Below, one piece after another: positions 17,905 through 26,622 of a DNA stretch of 64,000 nucleotides; the stretch's first letter is position 1; each line of letters starts with the position of its first letter. Both the position numbers and the translations under genes were made by a program. Source of the DNA: JAPORK01 sp026710285. Lineage in GTDB: Bacteria; Pseudomonadota; Gammaproteobacteria; Pseudomonadales; Endozoicomonadaceae. The notes beneath the pieces are model-generated. The model had not been told where the DNA came from. It saw only the letters and a list, made by a program, of their open reading frames with translations, and did no database searches. The stretch is from the NCBI GenBank assembly GCA_965201045.1, contig OZ241746.1:1302001-1366000 (forward strand), given 5' to 3'.

Positions 17905-18501
17905 TTACGGTGTAAATATTAATTGTAAGTACCCGTCTGATTCGCGGGTATCAAGTGTATTGCCTGTGCCTCCGGCTGCCTGAAGGCGCACCTCTCCATC
18001 TCTGTTGCGATCCCAAAAAACATGAATCACAAACGTCTCACCATTGCCATCACAACGACTTATAATTTGCGTTCGTAGATTGCTACCTACAAGATCAAAA
18101 GTGTTAGGGACACTACTGCTTCGACATATAATCCCTTGTCCGGATGGCAGCAGATTGCTAACTGATTGCTGCCATTCATGCAGATCTGTCCGTACCATTT
18201 GCTCAGTTGAACAGCCTGAGGTGGTAAAGCACTGACTTTCAAAAGAACCTGCTGACTGACCGTGTTGGTGATACAGAGCAACATTCTCTTTGTTGGCTCG
18301 CACTCTTTCGGCCATATTTTGTGCCAGCAACATAGCCTGGCTGGTATGATAACTGTCCTTATGTGAAACAATGGAGATGGACTGCAAACCAGCAACGCCT
18401 AAAATACCAATAGTCAGAATAAACAGAGTAACCATGCTTTCAATCAGATTAAAGCCATGCTGTTTGCTTAATGTGCAACGGTTTGTATTGTTTGTCTGCA
18501 T
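17905..18501 (-). CDS. pilV: Type IV minor pilin PilV
   Basis: The 198-residue protein has prepilin site HG/FNLIESMVTLFILTIGILGVAGLQ, followed by the PilV-type motif AMLLAQNMAERVRANKE. Cysteines in the globular part (QCFTTSGC, ICRSS, SRCDG) probably form disulfides. It lies between fimT and pilW with gaps of 15 and 24 bases. Domain order and position support PilV. Confidence 0.9.
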   Translation of the reverse strand: MQTNNTNRCTLSKQHGFNLIESMVTLFILTIGILGVAGLQSISIVSHKDSYHTSQAMLLAQNMAERVRANKENVALYHQHGQSAGSFESQCFTTSGCSTEQMVRTDLHEWQQSVSNLLPSGQGIICRSSSVPNTFDLVGSNLRTQIISRCDGNGETFVIHVFWDRNRDGEVRLQAAGGTGNTLDTRESDGYLQLIFTP

Positions 18502-18516
18502 ACCCTTCTCTCTTTT

Positions 18517-19125
18517 TTATTGTGGACACAATGTTTGGTTTTTTTGGGTGCGTATTCTTCCATTGCTCAAAATAATTTCCTGAGCGTATACTGTGCCGGT
18601 GACACGGGAAGGGCAAAAGGTAATTGTTGTTCCCGTAGGGGAGCTTTCACCGTGGGGAGAAAAGCGAATATAGGCATAGTTTCCAGACAGGGTAACCGTT
18701 GACTGTATGCTATCCTGTGACTTTATAATATGATCGCTGTCATTAATATTTAATGCATCTCTGCTCATGTGCATTGCCCATCCGTTACGCCATGGATTGT
18801 CGTTTTCATCATAACTATTGCCGGGGGAGGCATAACATTCGGCGGGTTCATTTGTAAAGCCCGGGGTGGAGGGTTTTCTTGCACAAATAGTAACATAACT
18901 TCTTCTGCTGATAGCCTGCTTTCTTGCGTTTTGAAGAAAGCTTTTCATGCTGGAGTATTCGGCACTCTGTTGGTTTCTGGATATCATATCCGTAAAAACG
19001 GGGATGGCTGCTGCTGCCACAACAGACAATACAGCAATGGTCATCATCAGCTCAATCAGTGTGAAACCGTGTATACGGGAAAATAGAATGTTGTAAAAAA
19101 ACGCTTGTTTTTTTTGTTTTTGCAT
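18517..19125 (-). CDS. fimT: GspH/FimT/FimU-type minor pilin, first gene of the pilus operon
   Basis: The 202-residue protein has the prepilin site HG/FTLIELMMTIAVLSVVAAAAIP and the GspH/FimT region (MKSFLQNARKQAISRRSYVTICA). FimT and FimU are close paralogues in Pseudomonas and the sequence alone does not separate them; position before pilV favours FimU, the family name favours FimT. A strong ribosome site (GGAGGAGAC) lies directly before the ATG on the minus strand, and no gene in this direction precedes it, so the operon promoter should lie in 19126-19310. Seven further genes follow without large gaps, ending in the EAL protein. Confidence 0.85.
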   Translation of the reverse strand: MQKQKKQAFFYNILFSRIHGFTLIELMMTIAVLSVVAAAAIPVFTDMISRNQQSAEYSSMKSFLQNARKQAISRRSYVTICARKPSTPGFTNEPAECYASPGNSYDENDNPWRNGWAMHMSRDALNINDSDHIIKSQDSIQSTVTLSGNYAYIRFSPHGESSPTGTTITFCPSRVTGTVYAQEIILSNGRIRTQKNQTLCPQ

Positions 19126-19315
19126 GTCTCCTCCATGAGAGAAGCTTTCTTATTTTTAAAAGTCCCTTTTTTAACCTAAGATGTTTTATACAAAAATTCT
19201 AGTCCTGAATGATTATTTTATAGAAAATGAAGTTGTTCCTGCTGTTTAAGCTAAAGAAAAACAAAGTTTATTTTGGTAGCTACACAGCATTGCATGGTTG
19301 ACTTCCTCCCTGAAG

Positions 19316-19559
19316 GCTGTCTCTTAGTCACATTTTTTAGATGCTAACTTTTATTCTGGCGGGTTGCCTGCTACTGAATATACCCGTTTTTTTGGTATAA
19401 ACCCGAGGGGGCGGCTGAGCCTGTCGAAGCCCAGAGATCAAAAGCAACCGGGCTTCGACAGGCTCAGCCCACGGTGGCATTCAGTAAAGATTGGTATATT
19501 TAGCAGAAAATAAACTTGTGAATAAAAACCAGAACTTAAAAATATGACTAAGAGACAGC
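19316..19559. mobile_element. Miniature inverted-repeat element, best-preserved copy, with 7-base target duplication
   Basis: The 244-base element has mirrored ends: GCTGTCTCTTAGTCACATTT on the left and the complement ATGACTAAGAGACAGC on the right. A central hairpin is formed by GGCTGAGCCTGTCGAAGCCC and its complement. It is flanked by CCTGAAG on both sides (19309-19315 and 19560-19566), which looks like a target-site duplication. It has no coding capacity, so it must be moved by an enzyme encoded elsewhere, if at all. Related copies are at 5627, 25107, 32300 and 63797. Confidence 0.8.
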
Positions 19560-19583
19560 CCTGAAGGACAGGGTTTTACGGCG
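19560..19583 (-). repeat. Hairpin remnant similar to IS200/IS605 ends, split by the miniature element
   Basis: Joining across the insertion and reading the minus strand gives CGCCGTAAAACCCTGTCC then TTCAGGGAGGAAGTCAAC. This type of hairpin-bearing end, followed by GAGGAAGTCAA, resembles the ends of IS200/IS605 (TnpB) elements. No tnpA or tnpB is present. Related motifs occur at 53118 and 56077. The family assignment is inference. Confidence 0.4.
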
Positions 19584-19697
19584 TGAGGGATAAACGCAAT
19601 TGTTAACACTCTGGATTGCGATTTATAAAAAAACGTCCTCAGGGTTGTTTTTCCTGAACCGAAAACCCATGGGTCTGAACGTATTGGCAGTGTTTAA

Positions 19698-19749
19698 TTT
19701 TATGATCCCATTAAATTATCTATGATTTGCAATTGATGGGATCATAAAA
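19698..19749. repeat. Perfect 14-base inverted repeat downstream of the 164-aa gene
   Basis: TTTTATGATCCCAT (19698-19711) is exactly complementary to ATGGGATCATAAAA (19736-19749), with a 24-base spacer. It starts 26 bases after the stop of the gene on the minus strand. There is no clear U-tract, so it could be a terminator, a protein-binding site or a small relic element. Confidence 0.5.
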
Positions 19750-19775
19750 CGGTTCACCTCTGTGTGGTTTTTTTC

Positions 19776-20270
19776 CTAAGCGTTTGCCAGCACTGTCCTC
19801 TCTTGCAGTAAAAGCTTTTCCATCACCCTTGTATTGTCTTTTATCACCCTTGTATTGTCTTTTATCACCTGTCTCCAAACCTCGTTTTGCTCCTCATTAA
19901 ACTGGTGGTTTTTATTTGGTCCCGAATTGTTGCCCTTGGGTTCGTCTGGTTTGAAGCCGTCAATCACTTTATTGAAAAAGCCATGTATAGTAAGAGCCAC
20001 CCCTGCAGCTGCAGCCAAAGTTACAAAAGCTGCAAGTGCGGTTGGGCTGATAAGTTGAAGTACTGTAACTGCAATGAGACCGCCAACCAAAGCTGTACTC
20101 AGCAACGCCTTGGTTATTGGGTGATTTAGAAAAGCTCGCATTAACTCTCTAACACGATTAAGAAAGTCTACTACTTTTGAGAGCTTTGAATTTGATTCAG
20201 CAGTCTTGGGGTTGTTAGTCATGTTATTCAAAGAGTTCGTGCTGATCCTGGGTGTTGATGGTGCAGCCAT
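19776..20270 (-). CDS. Hypothetical 164-aa protein with a two-helix hydrophobic hairpin
   Basis: I do not recognise this protein. It has a Ser/Thr/Asn-rich N-terminus without a signal peptide, an amphipathic segment (KLSKVVDFLNRVRELMRAFLN), two adjacent hydrophobic helices (about residues 55-76 and 79-98) joined by a very short turn, a polar linker, and a C-terminal region with an exact duplication VIKDNTR-VIKDNTR encoded by a 21-base tandem repeat near 19826-19868. A closely spaced helix pair in an otherwise soluble protein is the layout of proteins that insert into vacuolar membranes, such as chlamydial Inc proteins, but no homology is claimed. It is flanked by non-coding DNA on both sides. 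Confidence 0.6.
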   Translation of the reverse strand: MAAPSTPRISTNSLNNMTNNPKTAESNSKLSKVVDFLNRVRELMRAFLNHPITKALLSTALVGGLIAVTVLQLISPTALAAFVTLAAAAGVALTIHGFFNKVIDGFKPDEPKGNNSGPNKNHQFNEEQNEVWRQVIKDNTRVIKDNTRVMEKLLLQERTVLANA

Positions 20271-21019
20271 AGTACTATTCTCTCCATGTTGACGATTTCA
20301 GTAATCTTGAGGTTGAAAAAACCTGTTTCTATTAATTTTATTTGCCTTGTGCTTACTTTTAAAACAAGTGCTTTTTGTGTTTCGTACGCTTCCCTGTGAA
20401 AAAACCAGCTCGATTAAACAATGAATTCGAGATTTTAGATGCTTTTTACACTTTATAACCTGACGAATTGTTTTGCAACTTGCGATATATATAAACAGTA
20501 TTTATTAAATATGTTTTTTTAATCTTCGTGGCAAACAAGACGCTCAGCCAGTGCACAAAAGCAAACGGTTAACTGATTTATTGCTTTAGCAAACAAAACC
20601 ACAGAAACCCATAGTAACATAAAAAAAACCAAAGTTAATTAAAAAAAGAAATAAATTATTTTTTTTGTGATTATAACAAGGCAATAAAGCATTTTTATAC
20701 ATTGTAATAACCAGCATGATTTTTTATGCAGCGCAATAAAAACACTTATTAAACAGTGTTTTAGCTGATTGGTTTTTTGGTGTTTTATGTTTTAAGAGTT
20801 ACCTGGTTTGTTGCCAGGTGATTACAACAGAATTAGAGTGTTGACAATTAAACCCCCATATTTTAAAAAACCCTTTTTAATCATATGCTTAAGCATGAAA
20901 ATATAATATATTCTGAGAATAATACCCTAAATGGCATTGCGTGATAGTCAGCAAGAACTATCTTATAATGCTACATATTGTAGCTTCAATGATATGGCTG
21001 GCTTAATTGTAAACGCCCT
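20271..21019. other. AT-rich non-coding stretch between the 164-aa gene and galE
   Basis: I see no coding potential, RNA gene or convincing hairpin here. It contains long A and T runs and presumably the promoter of the 164-aa gene near 20280-20340. The stretch nearest galE is also downstream of that gene. Confidence 0.4.
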
Positions 21020-22039
21020 CTAGCGGTTTTTTATTTCTTTTTTGCACAGCATCTGCCAGCGCCAGGCATCGTTCATCATATCATCCAGTGAAAGTTTTGC
21101 TTTCCATTTTAATATTGTGTTGGCTTTTTTAGTATCAGCATACATTATTGCAACGTCTCCGGCTCTGCGCGCAACAAACTTATAAGGAATTGTTTTTCCA
21201 CAAGCTTTTTCAAAAGCGCATAACACGTGTAAAACAGAACTCGGTCGACCTGTACCCAGGTTATAAGCAAAGACACCATGGTCATTTTTGTGTTCGTTCA
21301 GTGATGCGATATGTCCTGCAGCCAGATCTGTTACGTGAATATAATCTCTTTCTCCGGTACCGTCTGCTGTGGAATAATCATTGCCAAAAATGTTTAAATA
21401 CGGAAGATCACCAGCAGCTGTTTTGGCTACGTAGGGCAACAGGTTGTTGGGTATGTCTTTGGGGTTTTCACCAATCAGACCTGATTTATCTGCACCAGCC
21501 GGATTGAAGTAACGGAGGATGCAAATGCTCCACTGCGAATCAGCTATGTATTCATCGTTTAAAATACGCTCAATCATCTGTTTGCTGGCACCATAAGGGT
21601 TTATTGCTGGCTTCAAGGGGGCGTTTTCTGTAACAGGCAGGATATCCGGGTTGCCATAAACGGTCGCCGAAGAACTGAACACTATTCTCTTTACACCGGC
21701 TTTTTTCATTGCCATCAGCAAGTTAAGCGTACCACAAACGTTGTTTTCATAATAAAGCAGCGGCTTGAGAACCGACTCTCCTACTGCTTTTAATCCGGCA
21801 AAATGGATTACAGCATCTATTGGTTTGTGGCTGAAAACACGGTCAAGTGCACTTGAGTCCCGTATATCGGCCATAACAAAATCACAGGGTTTACCGGTGA
21901 TTTTTTTTATGCGCTCTACAACATCATGCTGGCTGTTGCTCAGGTTATCAACAATGGTAATTTCATGACCTGCTTTTAATAGCTCTACACAAGTATGGCT
22001 GCCAATATAACCGGTACCCCCGGTGATTAATAAGTGCAT
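21020..22039 (-). CDS. galE: UDP-glucose 4-epimerase
   Basis: GalE interconverts UDP-glucose and UDP-galactose, supplying sugars for lipopolysaccharide and other glycans. The 339-residue protein is an extended short-chain dehydrogenase: NAD-binding GGTGYIGSH near residues 7-15, IVDNLSNS, the catalytic serine region FSSSATVYG, the YGASK catalytic motif (YxxxK) near 149-153, and the RYFNPAGAD and YLNIFGNDYSTADGTGERDYIHV segments typical of GalE. Length is normal. It stands alone, with non-coding DNA on both sides. Heptose synthesis by gmhA is elsewhere in the window, so both probably serve the cell envelope. Confidence 0.95.
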   Translation of the reverse strand: MHLLITGGTGYIGSHTCVELLKAGHEITIVDNLSNSQHDVVERIKKITGKPCDFVMADIRDSSALDRVFSHKPIDAVIHFAGLKAVGESVLKPLLYYENNVCGTLNLLMAMKKAGVKRIVFSSSATVYGNPDILPVTENAPLKPAINPYGASKQMIERILNDEYIADSQWSICILRYFNPAGADKSGLIGENPKDIPNNLLPYVAKTAAGDLPYLNIFGNDYSTADGTGERDYIHVTDLAAGHIASLNEHKNDHGVFAYNLGTGRPSSVLHVLCAFEKACGKTIPYKFVARRAGDVAIMYADTKKANTILKWKAKLSLDDMMNDAWRWQMLCKKEIKNR

Positions 22040-22187
22040 GAACTAGCCTCTGTTCGGAATTTTTATAACATAATGTTATTTGGCGGTAGTTTTTTGAAAT
22101 AAACTCATTATACAGCATGTTATCACGATAACGATGGTTTTTTTCAGAATATAGCTTGTGCCTGCATCGTAATATACGGTTATCCCA

Positions 22188-22325
22188 TTATTTCCTGGTC
22201 TTGTTATTGCTACATTTTTTTGAGCAATACTTTATTTTATCCCATATTTTTTCCCATTTTTTTCGCCATGTGAAAGGGCGTTGGCATACAGGACATATTT
22301 TTTGAGGGAGATGCTGCTTTTTCAT
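22188..22325 (-). CDS. DUF2256 family zinc-ribbon microprotein (45 aa)
   Basis: This small gene encodes 45 residues with two Cys pairs: CPVC near residues 11-14 and YCSKKC near 33-38, separated by the characteristic RPFTWRKKWEKIWDKIK segment. The pattern CPxC-RPFxWRKKW-YCSxxC defines the DUF2256 family of proteobacterial zinc-binding microproteins, whose function is unknown. Its ATG overlaps the stop of the preceding 220-aa gene (ATGA), so translation is coupled and the two products may work together. The reading frame ends at TAA (22188-22190). Family recognition is secure, function is open. Confidence 0.88.
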   Translation of the reverse strand: MKKQHLPQKICPVCQRPFTWRKKWEKIWDKIKYCSKKCSNNKTRK

Positions 22326-22984
22326 AATGGCTTGTCTGTTGGTTTATAAATCGGTGTGTGCAAGCTAAGTGTGTTCGGGTCATTGATAAAATTACATCTG
22401 AGCAGTGCTGCCGCTGCTAGGTTGAAAAACTCGGTATTATCTTCATATTCCAGTACTGATGGTGGAAGTATACGCTCTTCGGCATAATGTGAACAGCTGT
22501 TTGCGAGAATTTGTGCATCATCAATATGGCTCAATCCTTTGTCTTTGCCGCTAACTAAAGCTTCAAATAACATAATTTGTTTTGGTTTAGCGGTAAATTT
22601 TTCTTCATTCAAACAAAAACTAATTTTGGCATCAGCAGATTTTATACCTTTGAAAATATAGATCATGATTGGTAAATTCATGGTCAACACCTGCGCTCCA
22701 GCTCCGGCTGACCAGGGTCTACGCTCTTCACCTTTTCTGGCTTTTGTAGCCAGCATCAGATCCTGGCGAATGGGTACAAAAAGAGGAGCCTCTAATCCTA
22801 AAATCAGACCGTTTCTGCGGGTTGCACTGATGATGTGAGGGAAAAGATTATCTAAGTTTGATCCTGTAAATGTGTTGCCCTTTGTTTTATCAATAAGGCA
22901 CCAACCCAAATTACCCAGTTTGGGTGAGCCAATATCGATAACGCAAATATTGTATGTACGGTTAAGTTTAGGTGGCGGTTTCAT
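22322..22984 (-). CDS. Conserved hypothetical protein, possible RNase H-fold (DUF429-like)
   Basis: The 220-residue protein is not firmly recognised. It begins NICVIDIGSPKLGNLGWCLID, has GLILGLEAPLFVPIRQDL near residue 62-80, then KARKGEERRPWSAGAGAQV, and a late SHIDDAQILANSC. Acidic residues at these three places (D of VIDIG, E of LEAPL, D of HIDD) are arranged as in RNase H-fold nucleases and DUF429-type proteins; this is my inference. There is no signal peptide. It is translationally coupled to the downstream DUF2256 zinc microprotein. No other gene is close on the same strand. Confidence 0.65.
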   Translation of the reverse strand: MKPPPKLNRTYNICVIDIGSPKLGNLGWCLIDKTKGNTFTGSNLDNLFPHIISATRRNGLILGLEAPLFVPIRQDLMLATKARKGEERRPWSAGAGAQVLTMNLPIMIYIFKGIKSADAKISFCLNEEKFTAKPKQIMLFEALVSGKDKGLSHIDDAQILANSCSHYAEERILPPSVLEYEDNTEFFNLAAAALLRCNFINDPNTLSLHTPIYKPTDKPL

Positions 22985-23287
22985 TTTGATTCAGTTTGCA
23001 CTATTGCTTCTTTCTCATGTTGGTCGTTTTGTTGCGTTTGAGTTGGTGTATCTTTCTGTAACTTTCAACGCATTAAAAATGATGGAATCAAGCGTTTTTT
23101 GATCATTATATCTGTTTGTTGTATAACTTCTTAAAAACTCCAAACATATTCAATATAATAGTTATTTAATGTTTGTATCTATAGTTGAATCTGTGTTTTT
23201 CTGCGCTGTGAAATAAAAAAATATTGCTCATTTGGTAAGGTTTCAGTATCTTTCATCTTATGGTTTGAAACGCAAAAGGTAAGCTTA

Positions 23288-24952
23288 ATGGCACAATATG
23301 TCTACACAATGAACCGGGTCAGCAAAACGGTCCCGCCGAAACGACAAATCTTAAAAGATATTTCTCTTTCGTTCTTCCCGGGCGCAAAAATTGGAGTGCT
23401 GGGGTTAAACGGTGCAGGAAAATCTACATTGCTCCGTATTATGGCTGGTGTTGATCAGGGCTTTGAGGGAGAGGCAAGAGCTCAAAGTGATATTAAAACG
23501 GGTTATCTTCCGCAGGAACCTCAGCTTGACCCCGAAAAAACGGTACGCGAAACAATAGAAGAAGCTGTTGCTGAAGTTAAAATAGCGCAAGATAAACTGG
23601 AAGCGGTTTATAATGCTTATGCTGAACCAGATGCAGATTTTGATGCGCTGGCTAAAGAGCAGGCCCGGCTAGAAAATATTATTCAGGCAGCAGACGCACA
23701 CAACCTTGAACGAAAATTGGAAGTTGCAGCCGATGCGCTCAGACTGCCTGCATGGGAAGCCCTAGTAAAAAATCTTTCCGGGGGAGAAAAGCGGCGTGTT
23801 GCTTTGTGCCGTCTGTTGCTTTCTAACCCTGATATGTTGCTTCTTGATGAACCTACAAACCATCTTGATGCTGAATCAGTTGCCTGGCTGGAAAGGTTTT
23901 TGGTGGAGTATCCCGGAACCGTTGTAGCTATTACCCACGATCGTTATTTCCTTGATAACGCAACGGACTGGATTCTTGAACTGGATCGTGGTCACGGTAT
24001 TCCTTACAAAGGAAATTATAGCAGCTGGCTGGAACAAAAAGAGCAACGTCTTGCGCAAGAGCAGAGACAACAGGTGTCACATCAAAAAGCAATAAAGCAT
24101 GAGTTAGACTGGGTTCGTTCCAATGTAAAAGATCGTCAGTCAAAAAGTAAAGCTCGTCTTGCACGTTTTGAAGAGATGCAATCTAAAGAGTTTCAGACCC
24201 GCAATGAAACCAATGAAATTTACATTCCACCCGGTCCGCGCATGGGGGATAAAGTTATTGATGTGAAAAGTATTTCTAAAAGTTTTGAAGACAAATTATT
24301 AATCGACAATTTAAGTTTTAGTATTCCAAAGGGTGCTATTGTCGGTGTTATTGGTGGTAATGGAGCAGGTAAAACAACATTGTTTCGCATGATTACCGGT
24401 CAGGAAAAACCAGATTCCGGTGAAATTGAAACAGGAAGCACTGTTAAAATCGCCAATGTAGAACAGTTGCGTGATAAGTTGGATGATTCAAAAACGGTTT
24501 GGGAAGCCATTTCTGATGGACAAGACCATTTGCGTATTAACAGTTATGAAATTCCGTCACGGGCTTATATCAGTCGTTTTAACTTTAAAGGCAGTGATCA
24601 GCAAAAGCGGGTGGGAGAGCTTTCCGGAGGAGAAAGAGGTCGACTTCAGCTTGCCACTACTCTCAAGGAAGGGGGTAATGTTTTATTGCTTGATGAACCC
24701 TCTAACGATCTTGATGTTGAAACACTCAGAGCGCTGGAAGAAGCGCTACTGGCTTTTCCAGGATGTGCAATCGTCATTTCGCACGATCGCTGGTTTCTTG
24801 ATCGCATTGCGACACATATTCTTGCCTATGAGGGAGATTCAAAGGTTAATTTCTTCACAGGCAACTACACAGAGTATGAAAAGGATCGCAAAGCGAGGCT
24901 TGGAGATGACGCAGCACCTCATCGTTTAAAGTATAAAAAGATTGATGGGTAA
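23288..24952 (+). CDS. ettA: Energy-dependent translational throttle protein EttA (ABC-F)
   Basis: EttA is a soluble ABC-F ATPase that binds the ribosomal E site and adjusts entry into elongation according to cellular energy. The 554-residue length equals the usual 555. There are two ATPase cassettes: Walker A GLNGAGKST near residue 39 and GGNGAGKTT near 356, signatures NLSGGEKRR near 162 and ELSGGERGR near 442, and Walker B LLLDEPTNHLD and LLLDEPSNDLD. The linker between them (KGNYSSWLEQKEQRLAQE...) is the P-site tRNA-interaction motif of EttA. The start is MAQYVYTMNRVSK with an AAGGTAAG site before it. It stands alone and ends near a strong hairpin. Confidence 0.96.
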   Translation: MAQYVYTMNRVSKTVPPKRQILKDISLSFFPGAKIGVLGLNGAGKSTLLRIMAGVDQGFEGEARAQSDIKTGYLPQEPQLDPEKTVRETIEEAVAEVKIAQDKLEAVYNAYAEPDADFDALAKEQARLENIIQAADAHNLERKLEVAADALRLPAWEALVKNLSGGEKRRVALCRLLLSNPDMLLLDEPTNHLDAESVAWLERFLVEYPGTVVAITHDRYFLDNATDWILELDRGHGIPYKGNYSSWLEQKEQRLAQEQRQQVSHQKAIKHELDWVRSNVKDRQSKSKARLARFEEMQSKEFQTRNETNEIYIPPGPRMGDKVIDVKSISKSFEDKLLIDNLSFSIPKGAIVGVIGGNGAGKTTLFRMITGQEKPDSGEIETGSTVKIANVEQLRDKLDDSKTVWEAISDGQDHLRINSYEIPSRAYISRFNFKGSDQQKRVGELSGGERGRLQLATTLKEGGNVLLLDEPSNDLDVETLRALEEALLAFPGCAIVISHDRWFLDRIATHILAYEGDSKVNFFTGNYTEYEKDRKARLGDDAAPHRLKYKKIDG

Positions 24953-25026
24953 GATTAAGAGAGCAAACTAAAAACAGAATGAACATTATTGGTTCAGCTA
25001 TTGATTTATGAAAAGTTTGCAACTAG

Positions 25027-25092
25027 ACAGAAAGCAGAGTGGTTAAGTTTATAGTTTATATCACTTGATTTTCTTCTGCTTTCTGTTTGTTT
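25027..25092 (+). terminator. Rho-independent terminator of ettA
   Basis: ACAGAAAGCAGA (25027-25038) is complementary over 12 bases to TCTGCTTTCTGT (25075-25086), followed directly by the T-rich TTGTTTT. The loop is long (36 bases). It lies 75 bases after the ettA stop. Confidence 0.6.
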
Positions 25093-25106
25093 TCCCTGGT
25101 CTGTCG

Positions 25107-25366
25107 CTGTCTTTTATACACAAATTTCCAACAAAAATTTCAGATAAACAGAGCAGTAAATGCAGGTAAATTAAGACAATTTCATCAATACTACTCTACC
25201 CGCTGGCTGAGCTTGTCGAAGCCTGGATGGAGACACTTAGATTCTAATTTCTCCCAGGCTTCGACAGGCTCAGCCCACGGTGCGTCCGGCAAAGGCTGGT
25301 ATATTCAGCAAGAAACAAACATGCCAGAGTAAAAGGCTGAACCTGAAAAATGTGGCTAAGAGATAG
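25107..25366. repeat. Miniature inverted-repeat element copy downstream of ettA
   Basis: The left end begins CTGTCTTTTATACACAAATT and the right end AAAATGTGGCTAAGAGATAG mirrors the family terminus. The central hairpin GCTGAGCTTGTCGAAGCCTGG / CCAGGCTTCGACAGGCTCAGC is well kept, with GGTATATTCAGCA to its right. It separates ettA from the SRCR gene array. Confidence 0.65.
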
Positions 25367-25375
25367 GGTCTGTCG

Positions 25376-25640
25376 ACAGTATACAGAAAAACATCACAAT
25401 TGCTTTTAACTCTGTTTATTAATGTCATTTGTCTTTTAATTAGGTAGCATGTAATATTTGCATGAATAATCTGATATTCAAAAAATATCTTTTTTATCAC
25501 ACATCACCTATTCTTAATCTGCTTTTAAATACGATAAATTTTGAAGCAGTTACCTGTAAAGTTAAATTTTTCTGCTAAACTCTTGCCGCAAACAACTTTT
25601 ACAGTGTGATTGTTAATATAAAGCTGAGAGCAAAAAAATA
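25376..25640 (+). promoter_or_regulatory. Conserved upstream block of SRCR unit 1
   Basis: About 260 bases before the first short ORF are also found before units 2, 3 and 4 (near 32577, 37790 and 43428). Shared words include GTCTTTTAAT, AATAATCTGATATTCAAAAA, TTTTTTATCAC, TTTTTCTGCTAAACTCTTGC and TTAATATAAAGCTGAGAG just before the ATG. Conservation across paralogues suggests the promoter and leader, or simply recent duplication. Confidence 0.5.
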
Positions 25641-25931
25641 ATGAATAACAACAAAGCTTCTGCATGTATTATAAAAAAAAATATGAAAAATAACATGTTT
25701 ATCAGGTTTTTTCTGTTAATGAAACAATTATTTTTCTGTTGTGTATATAGTGTTTTTTTTGTTTTTATAGTTGCAACAACAAATGCAGCATCTGAGTCAA
25801 ATCAATCAAATGGTAGTCATTTAACCTTTTTAAATTTTTTAGAGCAACACCAGGATTTACCTGTTGAGTATTTATCTGCCATTTACATGGCAGATACTAA
25901 TTTGCAAAATGAACTGCTTGAAGGAACATAA
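25641..25931 (+). pseudogene. SRCR unit 1, 5' ORF (signal-like N-terminus), nonsense-truncated
   Basis: This 96-residue frame matches the short 5' ORFs of units 2-4. It has a polar N-terminus, a hydrophobic helix (LFFCCVYSVFFVFIVATTNA, resembling a signal peptide with an A-x-A end) and the conserved LTFLNFLEQHQDLPVEYLSAIYMADTNLQNELL. A TAA at 25929-25931 stands where units 2 and 3 have TCA, so the frame ends about 10 codons before the A-tract. Without this stop the frame would reach the A10 run at 25958-25967. This copy is therefore decayed at its start, while its downstream 1188-codon frame is still open. Confidence 0.65.
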
Positions 25932-25957
25932 CATCCTGTTTTTTCAGTACTAAAAGC

Positions 25958-25967
25958 AAAAAAAAAA
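25958..25967 (+). other. A10 slippage tract, SRCR unit 1
   Basis: A run of ten A separates the 5' frame from the receptor frame, which lies in +1 phase. Removing one A would bring both frames into phase. The same tract is conserved in units 2, 3 and 4 with lengths 10, 11 and 11. Confidence 0.6.
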
Positions 25968-26067
25968 TTCTCTGACAAGAAAACCGGTTCATCCGTCTTC
26001 TGCAGGCATTGATTTAAATGATCTTATTTCCCCTTTAAAGGGGGCTGAATATATTAATCAGAACAGA

Positions 26068-26442
26068 ATGTTTCCATTAACACAAGTCCCGCTATTTTCC
26101 TGGTTACTAAAAGAATATGGTCCCTGTGATTATTCAGGTGAATCTGGTACTACATATCTGCTATCAATAACTATTGGCGGTATGCTTTATGATCTTAAAT
26201 GTCGGGCAGAAAATGACGCTATTGCAAGACTTGTATTGGAGTTTTTAAGCCAACCTTATATAAAAGATATACACTCGAGGTCAGCTGATCACCCCTGGTT
26301 TACCAGATGTGGTCAATACCTGTTAAAGTTTTTCTTTCCCAAAAAAACAGAACTATCCTTCTCAGAAAAAATGGCATCGCTGGGAGGCTCACCTTACACA
26401 GAAGAGCAGGGCAGAAATAAAAGACTCATTACGCTTAAATAA
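26068..26442 (+). pseudogene. SRCR unit 1, N-terminal region fragment
   Basis: This 124-residue fragment corresponds to the start of the giant ORFs of units 3 and 4 (FPLTQVPLFSWLLKEYGPCDYSG...IGGMLYDLKCRAEN). It ends at TAA where unit 3 has GAA (AAATAAAAAGG against AAAGAAAAAGG), a single-base nonsense change. The same frame resumes after it and leads into the 26623 ORF. The domain is not recognised. Confidence 0.7.
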
Positions 26443-26622
26443 AAAGGATATAGCTATAAAAAAGATTATGATTTTATTAGTTGTGAGCCGGGTGAAAACG
26501 GAAAAGAAAGATCTGTATCGTTTGACGAAGTTGTACTACCTACAAAAAAAATAGAAAAGCTAATTTATGCTGATTATCCGGTTTTAAAAGGATCCTGTGA
26601 TAAATCTGCTCTTACAACCGGA

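Larger units (their letters stand above)
19126..19775. other. Intergenic region upstream of the pilus operon with nested repeats
   Basis: The right part of the region has no gene. It contains the presumed pilus operon promoter (19126-19310), a miniature element (19316-19559) inserted in a hairpin remnant, and a 14-base inverted repeat (19698-19749) after the next gene on the minus strand. Confidence 0.5.
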
